Assembly (NCBI GenBank): GCA_950106755.1
Contig: OX467089.1
Location: 24,657,345-24,721,344 of the forward strand
Reading direction: 5' to 3'
DNA from: Climacium dendroides
Lineage: Eukaryota; Streptophyta; Bryopsida; Hypnales; Climaciaceae
DNA length: 64,000 nt
Of the stretch, positions 48,409 through 59,908 are shown piece after piece. A model generated the notes under the pieces. That model saw only the letters and a list, made by a program, of their open reading frames with translations. It had not been told where the DNA came from and ran no database searches. Within the stretch, counting starts at the first letter, position 1. Each line of letters begins with the position of its first letter. The position numbers and the translations under genes are program-made.

Positions 48409-49105
48409 TATTGACCTTTCCTCCAATCATCACTAGTCTTCTAGTTTTAGATCTTTTCCTTTGGATTCTTGGAAGGCATCTTCGAACTGGACAATCTTTA
48501 ATTGCTGTGCGTCTTGTAGTTTTAGATTGACACTTTTTGGTTTTGGGATGGCATCCTTCGGGCCAATCTCGAATTGCTATTGGTCCATTATTTTCTTCAG
48601 AAAGTGTTGAAGTTGTGTTCAAATTTTGATTTTCCATAGTCATTCTCATTCTCATTGGATGGCATCCTTCGGGCCAATCTCGAATTGCTATTGGTCCATT
48701 ATTTTCTTCAAAAAGTGTTGAAGTTGTATTCAAATTTTGATTTTCCATAGTCATTCTCATTCTCATTGGATGGCATCCTTTGGGCCAATCTCGAATTGCT
48801 ATTGGTCCATCGTCTTTTTCAAAAAGTGTTGAAGTTGTATTCAAATTTTGATTTTCCATAGTCATTCTCATTCTCATTGGATGGCATCCTTCGGGCCAAT
48901 CTCGAATTGCTATTGGTCCATCGTCTTTTTCAAAAAGTGTTGAAGTTGTATTCAAATTTTGTTTTCCCACATAGTCATTTTCATTGGAAGGATTAGATGC
49001 CATTGTTGCTGGATTATGTCCTTGTTGCCATTCTTGAACTGTAATGAGTTCATTAAACTCAATTTTAGACTGCGGTGAATTCATTCTCAAGCATTTGTCT
49101 TCCAA
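48398..49105 (-). CDS. Repeat ORF with SUVH-like RDWPEGC motifs, possibly truncated
   Basis: An open frame of up to 235 codons; the first ATG within it is at 49,084, since the upstream end has no ATG. Four nearly identical 37-residue repeats (111-bp period, GATGGCATCC at 48,547, 48,658, 48,769 and 48,880) each contain GPIAIRDWPEGCHP. Weaker versions lie before (ITVQEWQQGHNP) and after (TAIKDCPVRRCLP), so about six units in all. The motif resembles the VRDFPPGCG element in N-terminal regions of plant SUVH histone H3K9 methyltransferases. No SRA, Pre-SET or SET domain is present. The last codons and the stop fall inside the terminal repeat of the adjoining transposon. It may be a gene fragment expanded by tandem duplication, or a small gene; expression is unknown. 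Confidence 0.5.
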   Translation of the reverse strand: MEDKCLRMNSPQSKIEFNELITVQEWQQGHNPATMASNPSNENDYVGKQNLNTTSTLFEKDDGPIAIRDWPEGCHPMRMRMTMENQNLNTTSTLFEKDDGPIAIRDWPKGCHPMRMRMTMENQNLNTTSTLFEENNGPIAIRDWPEGCHPMRMRMTMENQNLNTTSTLSEENNGPIAIRDWPEGCHPKTKKCQSKTTRRTAIKDCPVRRCLPRIQRKRSKTRRLVMIGGKVNINP

Positions 49106-49955
49106 ATAATTTTTCAGTGAAGATTTATGAAAATAATCAAACAGAAAAAATATGACTATCTATTGTAATAAATATAAGAGATGACAAATCACTAAAATGA
49201 AACAAATTAATCCAATAATGGTTTTGAAAGAGAAGAATGCACTTTGAAATACTAAAAACAATTCATTGCTTTGGACTTATATGTACTTGATATATTACCT
49301 ATAATCTTTTACTTTGCTTTTACATTATTTTTTTTCCATCTTTTATTTTATCCCTTTGTTTGATTTATTTTTACTTTTATTATCTTTTACTTTATTTTTT
49401 ATTTCACCATTTTAATTTTGTTCTCAAGGTATAGACAATTGTGATTTTAAAAGATTGATTTCATGTGTGCCATTCAACACAATTATGATGGTGTATTATA
49501 AAGTATCTAATATTGCATTCTCTTTTAATCTAGAAAAATGCATTGAAGGGAAAATTGGTGTATAGAAGTAGATTTGGATATTCATGTTGGATATTACAAT
49601 AGTTTAGAGCTTGTACCTCAAATATACATAAAAATATATAGTTGTCCAAATTTATGAATTGTAACCTACCGTGCCAAAGTGGCAATATAAAATGTTATAG
49701 TGGTGCTTCAAAATTTGAAATTCATCCACATATTGAATAGAAAATATCACATTAGCACATATCACATGTGCATAATTCTGTCGTCATCCACAATTTGGTG
49801 ATTTCATCCAAGATTTTTTGTTGATTTGAAGTTTTTGGCAAAAAAGCCTTCATGATTTGTTGCCATTTTTTAGCCAATTGTTTTTCTTGCTGCAATCTGG
49901 CACTAGAACTATACCCCCCAAAATCCCTGGTTTGGAATTAAAACATAACACAGTG
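49106..49955. other. AT-rich stretch downstream of the Argonaute gene
   Basis: No gene seen. Part nearest 49,955 should be the 3' untranslated region of the minus-strand Argonaute gene. Confidence 0.4.
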
Positions 49956-52900
49956 CTACAAAAAATACATCTTGTTTCTTATTCTGACATGCACATTCTC
50001 AGGCACAATAGGGAAATAAGCTTGGGGATGACACGCCACTCTTCGCTTACTTCTCTTAGCAAGATACCAAACTCGACAACGGAATGCAGCCAAGTGGGCA
50101 TAATAAGCGGGTGTCGCCATTGAGACAGCTCGTGTACATCGCCCAAAAGTATAACACAATTTATTTGTAAGATTTTCAAAGTCATCTGCCCTGCAACCAG
50201 TGATCCAGATGTTGCATACAAAGTTAGCTCATTCCAATGCATACCATCACAATTCCATCCAAACTTTGGACTATGTTAACATAGATTAGAGTTAATCGTG
50301 AAGGTGTATCCAGTTTGTAGAAGGGGTGTCAGAGGAAGGTTTAATTAAAAATAGTACAAAAGAAACACAACAAACTCCATCAGACTCAGTTTGGGTGCTT
50401 CAAGAAGTTCGGTCCTCTGTTTTTCTCAAACTCCCACTCCTGCTCCTTCATTGCACACACTTTCCGATTAACTAATACAATTAATCGGAAAGTTTGTCTT
50501 GTATGATTAACTCTATTATCTTTGAGAGTTGGGGTCTTGATAAGATTATTTGGCAACCCGTTTCCTATAGTGACAAGTATTTTTTGTTTTTCCCAATCTC
50601 AAGCGTCGAGATCTGCACTACCTGGGGGTATCAGAGCTGGCCCGTAGAAGACGGCGATTTCAGAATCGCGGTCTTAAACTCTCTGAGGGAGCTAGTGATT
50701 CTGGGAAAGAAGAAATACATGTTGCACACAATTTCGTAGATAACCTACAAATCGCAGAGCAGAGATCGCAACCGTTAATGAAGATTTTGAAGAACCAAGA
50801 CTCTGTTTCTAACTGGAAAAACTTACGTGAATTTGGTGCCATCGAATATCATATGATAGTGAGTGGGCCGACTTGTGCCTTTCTCGCCTGCATGGCTGCA
50901 TAAGTAGAAGTCGAACTGACGAGGGTGAACGATCTTGTCATCTACGACTGTGCCTGGCGGCACATTCAAATCGCGGCAACCTGAAAGTGCTGCTGAAGTC
51001 TTCGGAGGATTCTTTGCATATTTTTTGTCGCAGATTCTCCGGAAGAGCCGAGTGTGGTGCCTCTTCTGGACCACTGCAAATGTAATACAAGGCGCGTACT
51101 CACACTGGGATAATTCAGTGCCCGCTTGATATGCAGCATCTTGCACTGCCTTCACCTCCGTCTCAAGCACCTCTTGGAATTGGCTTTGCCCCACGCCATC
51201 TCGATAGAAAATAATTACCTGTAAGTAAACCATTTAGAATTGCATTACGATGAAGTAGAACCTCATACTCGTTAATTAAATGGGTGCATCACAGAGTGCC
51301 AAAACTTTTGCAAGGGTGGACATCCGTAATCTAAGGCAAGTTGGAATGTGTTTCAAAAGCAAATTTCAGAGTGTAAAAGGTGACAGTCAAATGCCTAAAA
51401 GTCGAAAGTGTATGACCAGTACAGATTTGAGGTTTTGATGGCCGATTAATGGGTTTTGGTTGGACAACTCCAATCTGCTCCAGTTTCACTTGGGCTACTC
51501 AAATCTGTACCAGTTCCGTACCGTAAGCCTCAACCGCGGGCGTCAATTTCGTGAAATTCCACCAGCGTACCAAATGTGACCATATTATTCACTTGGTGTA
51601 TGGAAGCCTTTAATGTACACTAGTTCAGAAAGTTACGTATTATCTAGTGAACAATTTGGTAAGTTGAAGTTTCTGAGGGCCATAGTAATAGTCAAGATTT
51701 CTAAACCACCCTTCACTGGTTCCCACATGCACTAATCTGACTCCCATGGATGTGCTGACCTGAGGAAGCGAGTTCTGATTTGCTCGGTGCCATTCCAAGA
51801 GAAGATCCAAAACCATTTCCTTTAGGTTCTCAATGATTTCAGCGTTTCGTTTTTGAACTTGATGGCGTGCAAAGTAGCGTCCTGAATCAGGCCAATCGTT
51901 ACTAGCCACGACTGCTGCAATAGATGGTTCGTCGGGGTCGCACATGTCAGGGTGCGTTACGTCTGCCCCGAAAAATATGCAAGTCCTATTATGAATGCTA
52001 GCAAGCATTCCAACGTGATCAATAGTCTGATGGAGACGGAAATTGCGTCCGCCACACTTTATATTAATCTTCATGAGCAAGTTCGTGGCAGCAGTCTTGT
52101 TGAAGCACTTGTCACAGAGGTAACCTGCACAGTACACCCAAAATTAAGCTCAGCAAAATGTACACATCATCAGAATTCAAGAATACTATACCTCCTTGAT
52201 AATCAGCAGCAGGAATAGAATCCGCATGGTAATGAGATGTTGTAAGATTAACTTCATCCCTTGTGAATCACATATTTGCACTCAGGTGATGTAATATAGA
52301 TTTTGTCACCACAATGATGTGAACTTGATACTCACTCTGTTGCAAGGGGTAGTAATTGACAACTTGAACAGGGACTCCTCTCTCAATGTCGCCAAAGTAC
52401 TTGATTTCGTTGTACAGCGTGCTTCGCTTCCCGTCAACGATTACAATGATCAATTGACAATATGATCCTGATTCCTTCTCATACTGAGGGATGGCATTTA
52501 GAATCAAATTGAATGTCGTGCTTAAGGAATCTAAGTGACTTGTATGCGCCCTGCCAGTCGTTTGAGGTTTAAGCATGGTTATTCCCATTTCAGATGCACG
52601 GCTGCCTAATGAGAACCACCACAACAACGTATGAACGTTACTCAAATTGTCGACAACATCGGGAAGTCAAAGGAGACTTCAATTGTTCCCCAATTGTAGA
52701 CTTAAATTAGTTTTAGCACAAAAAATGCCCTGCAGAGAGAACCCAATTCAAGAAGATACCACCGTTGAACTCAAAGCTGGGCAATCCATCAATGGGTTTT
52801 TGGAGTTCACAATTTGATTTGACGCGCAGGTGGAAAGTCCTACAAACCCTAATTTATGCGTGATCTGATACAATCAATGTGTTGCTCGACTTCAACCTAG

Positions 52901-55900
52901 AACTTAAGAAGTTGAACGGCATGGATTCTTTCTTAGACCGTTTAGCCTCAGAGAATAAGATTTTGAGAACTTTCGGCTGATGAAAATTACCTCATAAGGA
53001 ACTGAATCCATTCTGTTCGTTTCGTGAACTTCCCTCCCGTTAAATCACAAACGCCCCACCATTTGATTTTAGCATCATGGAGAGCTTGCTTCTGATTCCA
53101 TGCCCAGAAGCCCATCCTGCCTGGATCAACAGGATCCTTGTCATCCTTGTACTGAATGATGGGTGCTCTCAATACTCGGCTTTGAACTTCCGTCATTGAC
53201 GTGTGGAAGCCGAGATCAAAAGCAGAACAGTATGGATCACTGGTCACCAAATCATGAAACTGGTTGTATGAGACAACGATAGTGAGAACTTCAGTTTCAG
53301 AGATAGTAGAGTGACGGAAACCCTGTGGGTTTTAGCTGTATGGTTACTATGTACAGTAGAACATTAGTAGGGAACAGTGACCTAAGTTACTCAACAAACG
53401 CTTAAATTATGAAGTACCTTGTAGGACGGTGGATATCTACGGAAAATTTTTCCTCCATCATGTCAGCTATTCGTTTACACCGTAAGTCTGGATTCCTCAA
53501 AGAATTTTGAAACTGAAATTCTTTGTCCTTGGTAATCCCTTTCCCCATAAATCTTGACGAAGGGGAGAGCTTTGCCAGTTCCATGGGGACATAGACTTTT
53601 CCTTTGGATGATTTCAGGATTAAGGCTGGCAAAAGTTTCCACACTATATCTTTGTCGTACTTCTCCTTAAAATAGTCAGTAACGCGGCAACCTTCGACAT
53701 TTCCTGGTTGCTTAGTGAACGTCAGTTGACATGTTGCGTGTTTAGAAAGCCCTGAAATCTTGAACTTTCGTATAACAGCTCCAACATAATAATCCAGCAC
53801 CACTTCAGTGCCCATCAAAAGATCAAGACAGAAATCTCTGCAGTTACAAAGAATGACTTAAGACATCAACATTGTGCACGGGAACTTGATTGTTCAAACC
53901 GCATTTCATAAGGGAGGTACAGTTCTCAGAGGCCTTCAAAGAGATTGTAAACAAATACTAGCCTATTCTGAACACTGAACCTCATGTTTTGTAATGTACT
54001 GTACAGTACTATAAACGAAATCTTTAGTGAACAAACTATATTGAAGGCTTTAGACACAACAACCTCTCAGCATAGAGTTTGTCATTTGCAGAGTGCTTAC
54101 CTCTGTTGGTGGGTTATCTCTCCGTGTTTCAGGAATTTCGAATTCAGCCCTCTGTCCATCATTTCCACCACATATTCCAGAACAGTTTCCGTTTTGAGGT
54201 CTTTTGCGAAGAAATCACTGCTAGAAACATCCACATTGAGGACTAGGCCCTGTTTTGTTGGCCTTAAGCTTTTGAAGAAGCCAAAAGAAGAGTTAATGAA
54301 CCTGTTAACTGGACTACTAAACGAAGTATCCGGATGATACAAACAGGAACCTGCCAGGACTACCTTACTGTGGTTCCGGTGTTGTTCTCGCAAAACACAT
54401 CCAAGTGCTTTGATGTATTCTTGATATTTTGAGGTGTCATCACCCGAGATATAATCTTGGAGAGACTTGCCAATAAGAGTTGCTCTAGGCTCCAATTTTA
54501 CATCATAATATTCCTGGTTCTGCCTATATAGTACAATGCACACAGATGAGTAACTTCAAGGCCGGTGTTTGTATTATCATACATGCAAGAGGGGTTGGGA
54601 GAAAATTACCTTTCTAAAGGCGGGGGATAATAGCGCTCGCTGAGTGTTCCAAATGGAAATATCCCATTACTGTACAGAGAGTCACGTCCATCATAAACCA
54701 ATGTTGGCTGACTACCAAACATCTCTTTAATTTTATCTTTCACAAAGTCTAATATTTTTGCTCTTAAAACATCTGATACTCCCGGTGTTATAGTCATCTT
54801 TTTAGCATGAATGTTTCCAAATTTGAAGGAATCCTTCACTTTGAAATGGTTGACTAGGACAATTTCACCCTGCACATTCAAAGGCATGTAATTAAACTCA
54901 GAACAATGATTTATTCCATTGATACATAGAGTGAGACTCATTATCAATACCACAATCAGAGCTGCATAAGAAGCCTCAATACCTGCTACACAATCAATGG
55001 CAGCAATTCAGTCACAGCTTTGTAAGAAAACTACTGAGCAGGACCATCAGTACCACCACATTGTGATTTTCATATGAAACGGTGCGATTCAAAGCCTACA
55101 GTAGGTTCGTTGCTTGTGTTAATACTCATTCGAAGGTCTGCTAGTGCAGCAAAAGTCACAGTAAGATGACTCTGAAATACCTTTCTAAAACTTTTTTTGC
55201 AAAACCCGACTTCCTTTGCAAAAAAAAGAGGAACAAAATTCTGAACTGAAGACGATTGTATGTCTTCATCCACAATTGGCATATAGAAGAGCCGTCATTT
55301 CAAAATTGTGAACATACGGGATGATGAATATCGATCAAGGAATCCTATTAAGAGAACGTCCTCAACGTGAGTTCTCTGCACTTCTTGATAATTATAGACT
55401 TACGTTTGTTTGTGCTTTACTCTATTGCACCTTTTCCAGAAGAAATAGCAATTACTTTAAATAGAACATGTTCCGTTCGCTGTGATTAGCAAGAGCATGA
55501 AAGCCTACCCAAATACTGCAGCGTTTTCACTTTTAAGCGACCCAAATATTCTAAAACACGCCCGTCGTCAAGTCAAGGATCTCAAGTCAAGCAGACTCGA
55601 TGGGGTTCTCAACAATGCTGGTGCTACTTATCCATATCAGCATTATGAGCATGGCATGCAGACCGCAAGTGATGCACCCATGGTTTAACGTGCTTACATT
55701 CTATTGCAACAACAGAAAACTTTTGAACAGATTATAAAGTCATGTTGTAAGAGCTCTGTACCCTTCCTGAGGTTGCTCTCTCAGTTGGTCTCGCAGCGAG
55801 TGATTTTATACCGGTGTCCTCGGGAGGTGCGCTTCCAAAAAGGGAGGATATACTTGATATGAGTCCTGGGCTGGGTGGACGTCCCAAGGAAGATGGAGTG

Positions 55901-57547
55901 CCTGGACATGAACATCCACCCTTTTGGGCGGAATGTGGTTCACTTACTGAAATCTTTTCTAGAGCAAGGGGATCAAGGGGACGGATTTTGGTGACGCCAA
56001 TCGCTTGCGGAGGCTCCCAATTTGTCACCACAGGGGCTAATGAAGGAGCAATAACTGTGGCCGATCCACCACACATAGACCCAGGTCTCGTATTGACAGG
56101 AGGTAAATAAACTTCTTGAACTGCTGGTTGTTCAATCTGGTGGCTGCAAGAGTTCCAAGTTCTACGAGATTGGGCACGAGGTCCTGATATAGAAGGACAT
56201 TCAACTCTTGTAAATCATCCTAAACGTCATGCCTACTGACAAACAAAAACTGCGTGATTTCCAGTAGCCATTACAAACCTGTGACTGATGCATCTTGCAT
56301 TTATCAATCTCTTTATTACTTCGCTGACAAAGTTATATAATACTATGACCGTTAGAGACGTGCTCCGTCTCTAAATACTGACCCCGTGTTATAAACAGAA
56401 TCTCATCTAGGCATACACTCGGTTGGTCAACCAGCGCGTGTTGTAAGCAGGTACATCAATGCACAGTTGTGGAGAGATCTTTGGGTACAAGGGCCAAATT
56501 TGTTGAGATCAAATATTTATGCCTTTATGCATGAATATCTTATGCAATTTTAGGTTGTAGACCACTGGAATTGAAAGTGGAAATCCATTATGTTAAAATG
56601 CTCAACATGACGCAAATAGTATCTTCTACCTCATATGGACTTGCTGTGACTTGTTTGTTTGCTTTAGCACAAACAATCCACTGCTCAAACAGGTATCAGA
56701 GCAAAGAATGCTGTTGTGAGTGCAGAGGAGAGAGGAGTGATCACGTACCCCGAGCAGGGGCATACACGGCTGGGCGCGGGTGCAGTTTGTCTGCTGGAGC
56801 GCCATGGGGATGCAAGTGGTGTCGCTCTCTTGGATCAATGTACGATCGCCATGCTTTGAGTTCAGAGGCCGACAGAGACTGCTTGCATGGGGGAGGAGGG
56901 CAATTCTTATACGCAATCTCCTCAAAGGTGACCCCCGGGTTACGTTCGCCGCTTTCGCCCCGATTCCACGGCTTCTCATGGTGCACTCGCGGATTGGAAC
57001 GAGGTCGACTCCGAGGAGATACACCCGTCGACCGACAATGGAGCGGAGACGAACATGGCGTGCGCGGCACTCGGCCTGCGGGACTGGGCCGGGGTTGCGC
57101 CAGGGACCGCATCTTCAGCGTCTTCGGGCAAGAGTAGCGCGCCTTGGGCGAGCATTCACGGCTAATTCGCTGAGGAGAGCATGGTCCATGGGGATCCTTG
57201 CGGCAGCACGAGTAAGATGTGGCAGGGGAGATTGAGCGGCTCTTGGATGCAGAGCGTGGGCGACTTGAGGCGTTCGCGGGAGAGCATGGACGGCTCTTGC
57301 TCGGAGTGCATCCTCTGCTGTTTCTTCGCGGCGAGAGACCTATGGGACTTCTCGGTGGAGAGCACAATACACTCTCGGTTGGTGAGAGAGGAGATGACGC
57401 TCGACTCCATGGTTGACTGTGATGCATCGGGGAGCTTCCTCGTCGCCGTTGACGTCGTCGTTGTCGTTTAATCGGGCACTCGGAGGGACAGTCCGGAGGC
57501 GTAAACTTGCAGCCCGGAGGAAGGTATTTGTCCAGAGGTGGTGCCAT
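49956..57547 (-). CDS. Argonaute protein, ten exons, catalytic tetrad intact
   Basis: Exons (minus): 57,547-56,745; 56,143-55,762; 54,869-54,610; 54,523-54,101; 53,837-53,441; 53,259-52,991; 52,601-52,336; 52,124-51,760; 51,218-50,827; 50,190-49,956. Phases close to 1,263 residues. The intron 1 and intron 5 donors (GTGATC, GTAGAT) are weak and inferred. Exon 1 is Arg/Ser/Pro-rich (CSP, SRP, SRS repeats) and unlike a known domain. Exon 3 starts the Argonaute N domain ([10 protein letters not shown]); exon 5 holds PAZ ([27 protein letters not shown]); exon 7 MID; exons 8-10 PIWI. The slicer set is visible: Asp in FGADVTHPD, Glu in RNAEIIENL, Asp in FYRDGV, His in YYAHLAAFR. It would bind small RNA and cleave or repress targets. 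The sequence is not clearly of the AGO4 type and looks divergent from AGO1, so no symbol is given. Confidence 0.88.
50458..50493. repeat. Short hairpin in the last Argonaute intron
   Basis: 13-bp arms ACTTTCCGATTAA and TTAATCGGAAAGT around a loop of about 10 bases. No function assigned. Confidence 0.6.
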
Positions 57548-58300
57548 TTCAACTCAATTGAATCGTCTTATCCAATTGCCAGATCCTGGAGAAATATACA
57601 AATGAAAACCGAACCAGAAACACGATTCGATTATCCAATCGTCCTTGTTTGGGGAGCCATTGTTGAATGAGAGCGTCTCCTGCGAGGTTCTCCAGCATCA
57701 GGAAGAAGAAGAGATCGGATGGCGATGAACAGTTGCGTTGCTCCAGTGGCGGGAGAAGCGGAGCTTACCTTTCACCTCCTTCGACAGCCATTTTCTTTGT
57801 GGCGCCATCTTCTTCTTGCATCACCTCTTCTCGTACGTGGTCGTACACACACCACAACTGCGAGATCCTACACATTCAACATGTTCCTTAAATTTCGAAC
57901 GACTGGTAAGGTAGTCTTCTTCTTCCGTAAGTAATGAAAACCGTCCACAACTTCAAGAACACATACATTCCACTGATTCCAGAATGTTTCTTCAAACTTC
58001 GGACAACTGCTTTTCTCACAATGAATTCGATTACTCAATCGCAAGATTGTGTAATCGATGTCATTATGAGAAAAGCAGTTGTCCGAAATTCCAGAGGTGG
58101 AGCTTTACCTTTCACCTCCTTCGATAACCTGCCAGACGATTTCCTCGCGGCACCCTCTTCCTCTTGCATCACCCCTTCTCTCGTGGATCGGATTTGCACC
58201 ATAACTGCATAATCACATTCCACTGCATATTTCGACAAATTTCGCAGGACTGATACAGTAGTCGTCTTCTCTCATAACGAAATCGGTTCCACAACTGCAA
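57548..58300 (-). promoter_or_regulatory. Upstream region of the Argonaute gene with duplicated blocks
   Basis: A block at 57,758-57,850 (CCTTTCACCTCCTTCGA then CTTGCATCACC) recurs at 58,098-58,190, spacing about 340 bp, and the following sequences are also related. Between the two lies a perfect-looking hairpin (see separate entry). The promoter and transcription start are not located. Confidence 0.5.
57998..58087. repeat. 90-bp hairpin with GCAA loop upstream of the Argonaute start
   Basis: The 43-bp left arm (57,998-58,040, beginning TTCGGACAACTGCTTTTCTC) and right arm (58,045-58,087) are reverse complements with about four mismatches. The four-base loop is GCAA. Size and pairing would suit a small-RNA precursor or a tiny fold-back element; nothing here decides between these. 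Confidence 0.85.
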
Positions 58301-59908
58301 GATTGCATTACTTCCAGCTTGTAGCTTCAAGTTTCGGACAGCGAACTCAATAGCCTTCTCTTAGAATGAATCGCCTCCAGAAACAAAGCTGTCAGAAGAA
58401 AACTTATTTTTTTATTCTGATCTTGCCGGGTCTTAAACAGACAGAGTTCATATCATCCACTTGACAAGACACTAATTCAGCGCACCTTAGACAGGAACAA
58501 TGTGAGTTCAGACCAACTGTTTGAGATTCGCAGCTCTTCAGGAGACTGTAAACTCGAAGTTCTCGCTCCACTGTCAGTAAAAAGGTTCACGATTTTCGAA
58601 TTGAAGATTAAACCGAAAGCAAAGTTCTGAGCTGCAGTTGCAATCAAATGTACAAACTCTCGGTACAGTTCTGTGATCGCAATTATAATAAGGTACCGGC
58701 CCCTGTCTATCATCAAATGTCCATGAAATATTAATGCCGGTACGTCGAGTCATGTGAAATATCATAAAAACAGCATGAGGTATAACATTGTTCACCAAGG
58801 CAAAAGGCTCCCCTTAATGAAAGAGAAGGCAGGATACTCAGCCTTTGTCAAAAATTGAACCTCATTCAACAATGGTAGTAGGGATCCCCGGAAGGAACCT
58901 CGTTTCTAGAACGGTATCTTCAAGAGACCCATGAAGTGCACTGCACTTGACATTAGTACTCATGTAATTTTGGAAAATCGGGAAAGGAGAAAGGAGACTT
59001 GTTTAATTTCAGGCAGCATGCTTATTCTGATGGTTTTACGTAGTAGTTGCCGTAAGAATGTGATGCACAGGAGGATGCCATAATAAAGAATCTGAATTTG
59101 ACTGTCCAGACATTAAAATGGACGGACAAATGGAAGTGCCACAATTGAGTCCTTACACATGAAAAGCATTGCAAGCCGTATACATGTTCTGCAAAAAAGA
59201 AGTAACATGCTATACTACAGTATGTCCTGGACAATTATTATCTGTACTAAGAATGTGAGAAGAACACAACTATACTGTACATACCTTACAGTACATACAT
59301 CAACGAAACCAAGTGTCAGACCAGAAAATCTGCACTTCTCTTTGTTAATCTGTGAGTAACCAAACTCTCAAGCCCAGGAGCTAATCAGTTAAGGGCGCCG
59401 TGTCTGTTTGCTACAGCAGTTTCTAATACAAAATTAAAGCTAGTCTCTTGCAAGTTTTACAGATCCGAAAACTTGCCGGCTAAGGTAAACTATTTTCTAC
59501 CAGCCAACCTTGAATGCCAATTGAATTGTCATGACAAACAATATAATGGAGACCCTCTCAACTGCTACACTCCCAGATTATGGGAGGAATATACCATAGA
59601 AATTGACGATGTAGGCTCCATTCATCGAATGCCACCACTTGGTGCCTGCAAAATGCAGCAACCGAAATATGGCGCAATTTGCAGCCTGAGAAACAACGCC
59701 GATTCTTCAGTGGAATCAGCGTACATGAAGAGTCTGTTCGTTCAAGATCCCACATCAATGCCCACGAGACAAGGAGAGCAACACAAGAACTATATACCCC
59801 GTTTTGAAGGGTATACTCATTACTCAACTGTACGCAGATCACCGGGCATTTTGCTACCTGGCTGTCAAAGACTGTTTTCCTTGCAGGCTCAAACACTAGG
59901 AGCAAATT
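58301..59908. other. Intergenic region between the GT14 and Argonaute genes
   Basis: No gene supported. It should contain the 3' untranslated region of the GT14 gene and distal promoter sequence of the Argonaute gene, both on the minus strand. Confidence 0.4.

Noticed and set aside
53398..53418. Exon 5 of the Argonaute gene extended to a GTACTT donor at 53,417
   Set aside because: That donor leaves a phase that no downstream acceptor satisfies; the GTAGAT donor after 53,441 closes the frame and fits family length.
56571..57471. Long + strand frames opposite Argonaute exon 1
   Set aside because: Shadows of the GC-rich exon; the minus-strand frame joins in phase to the Argonaute exons.
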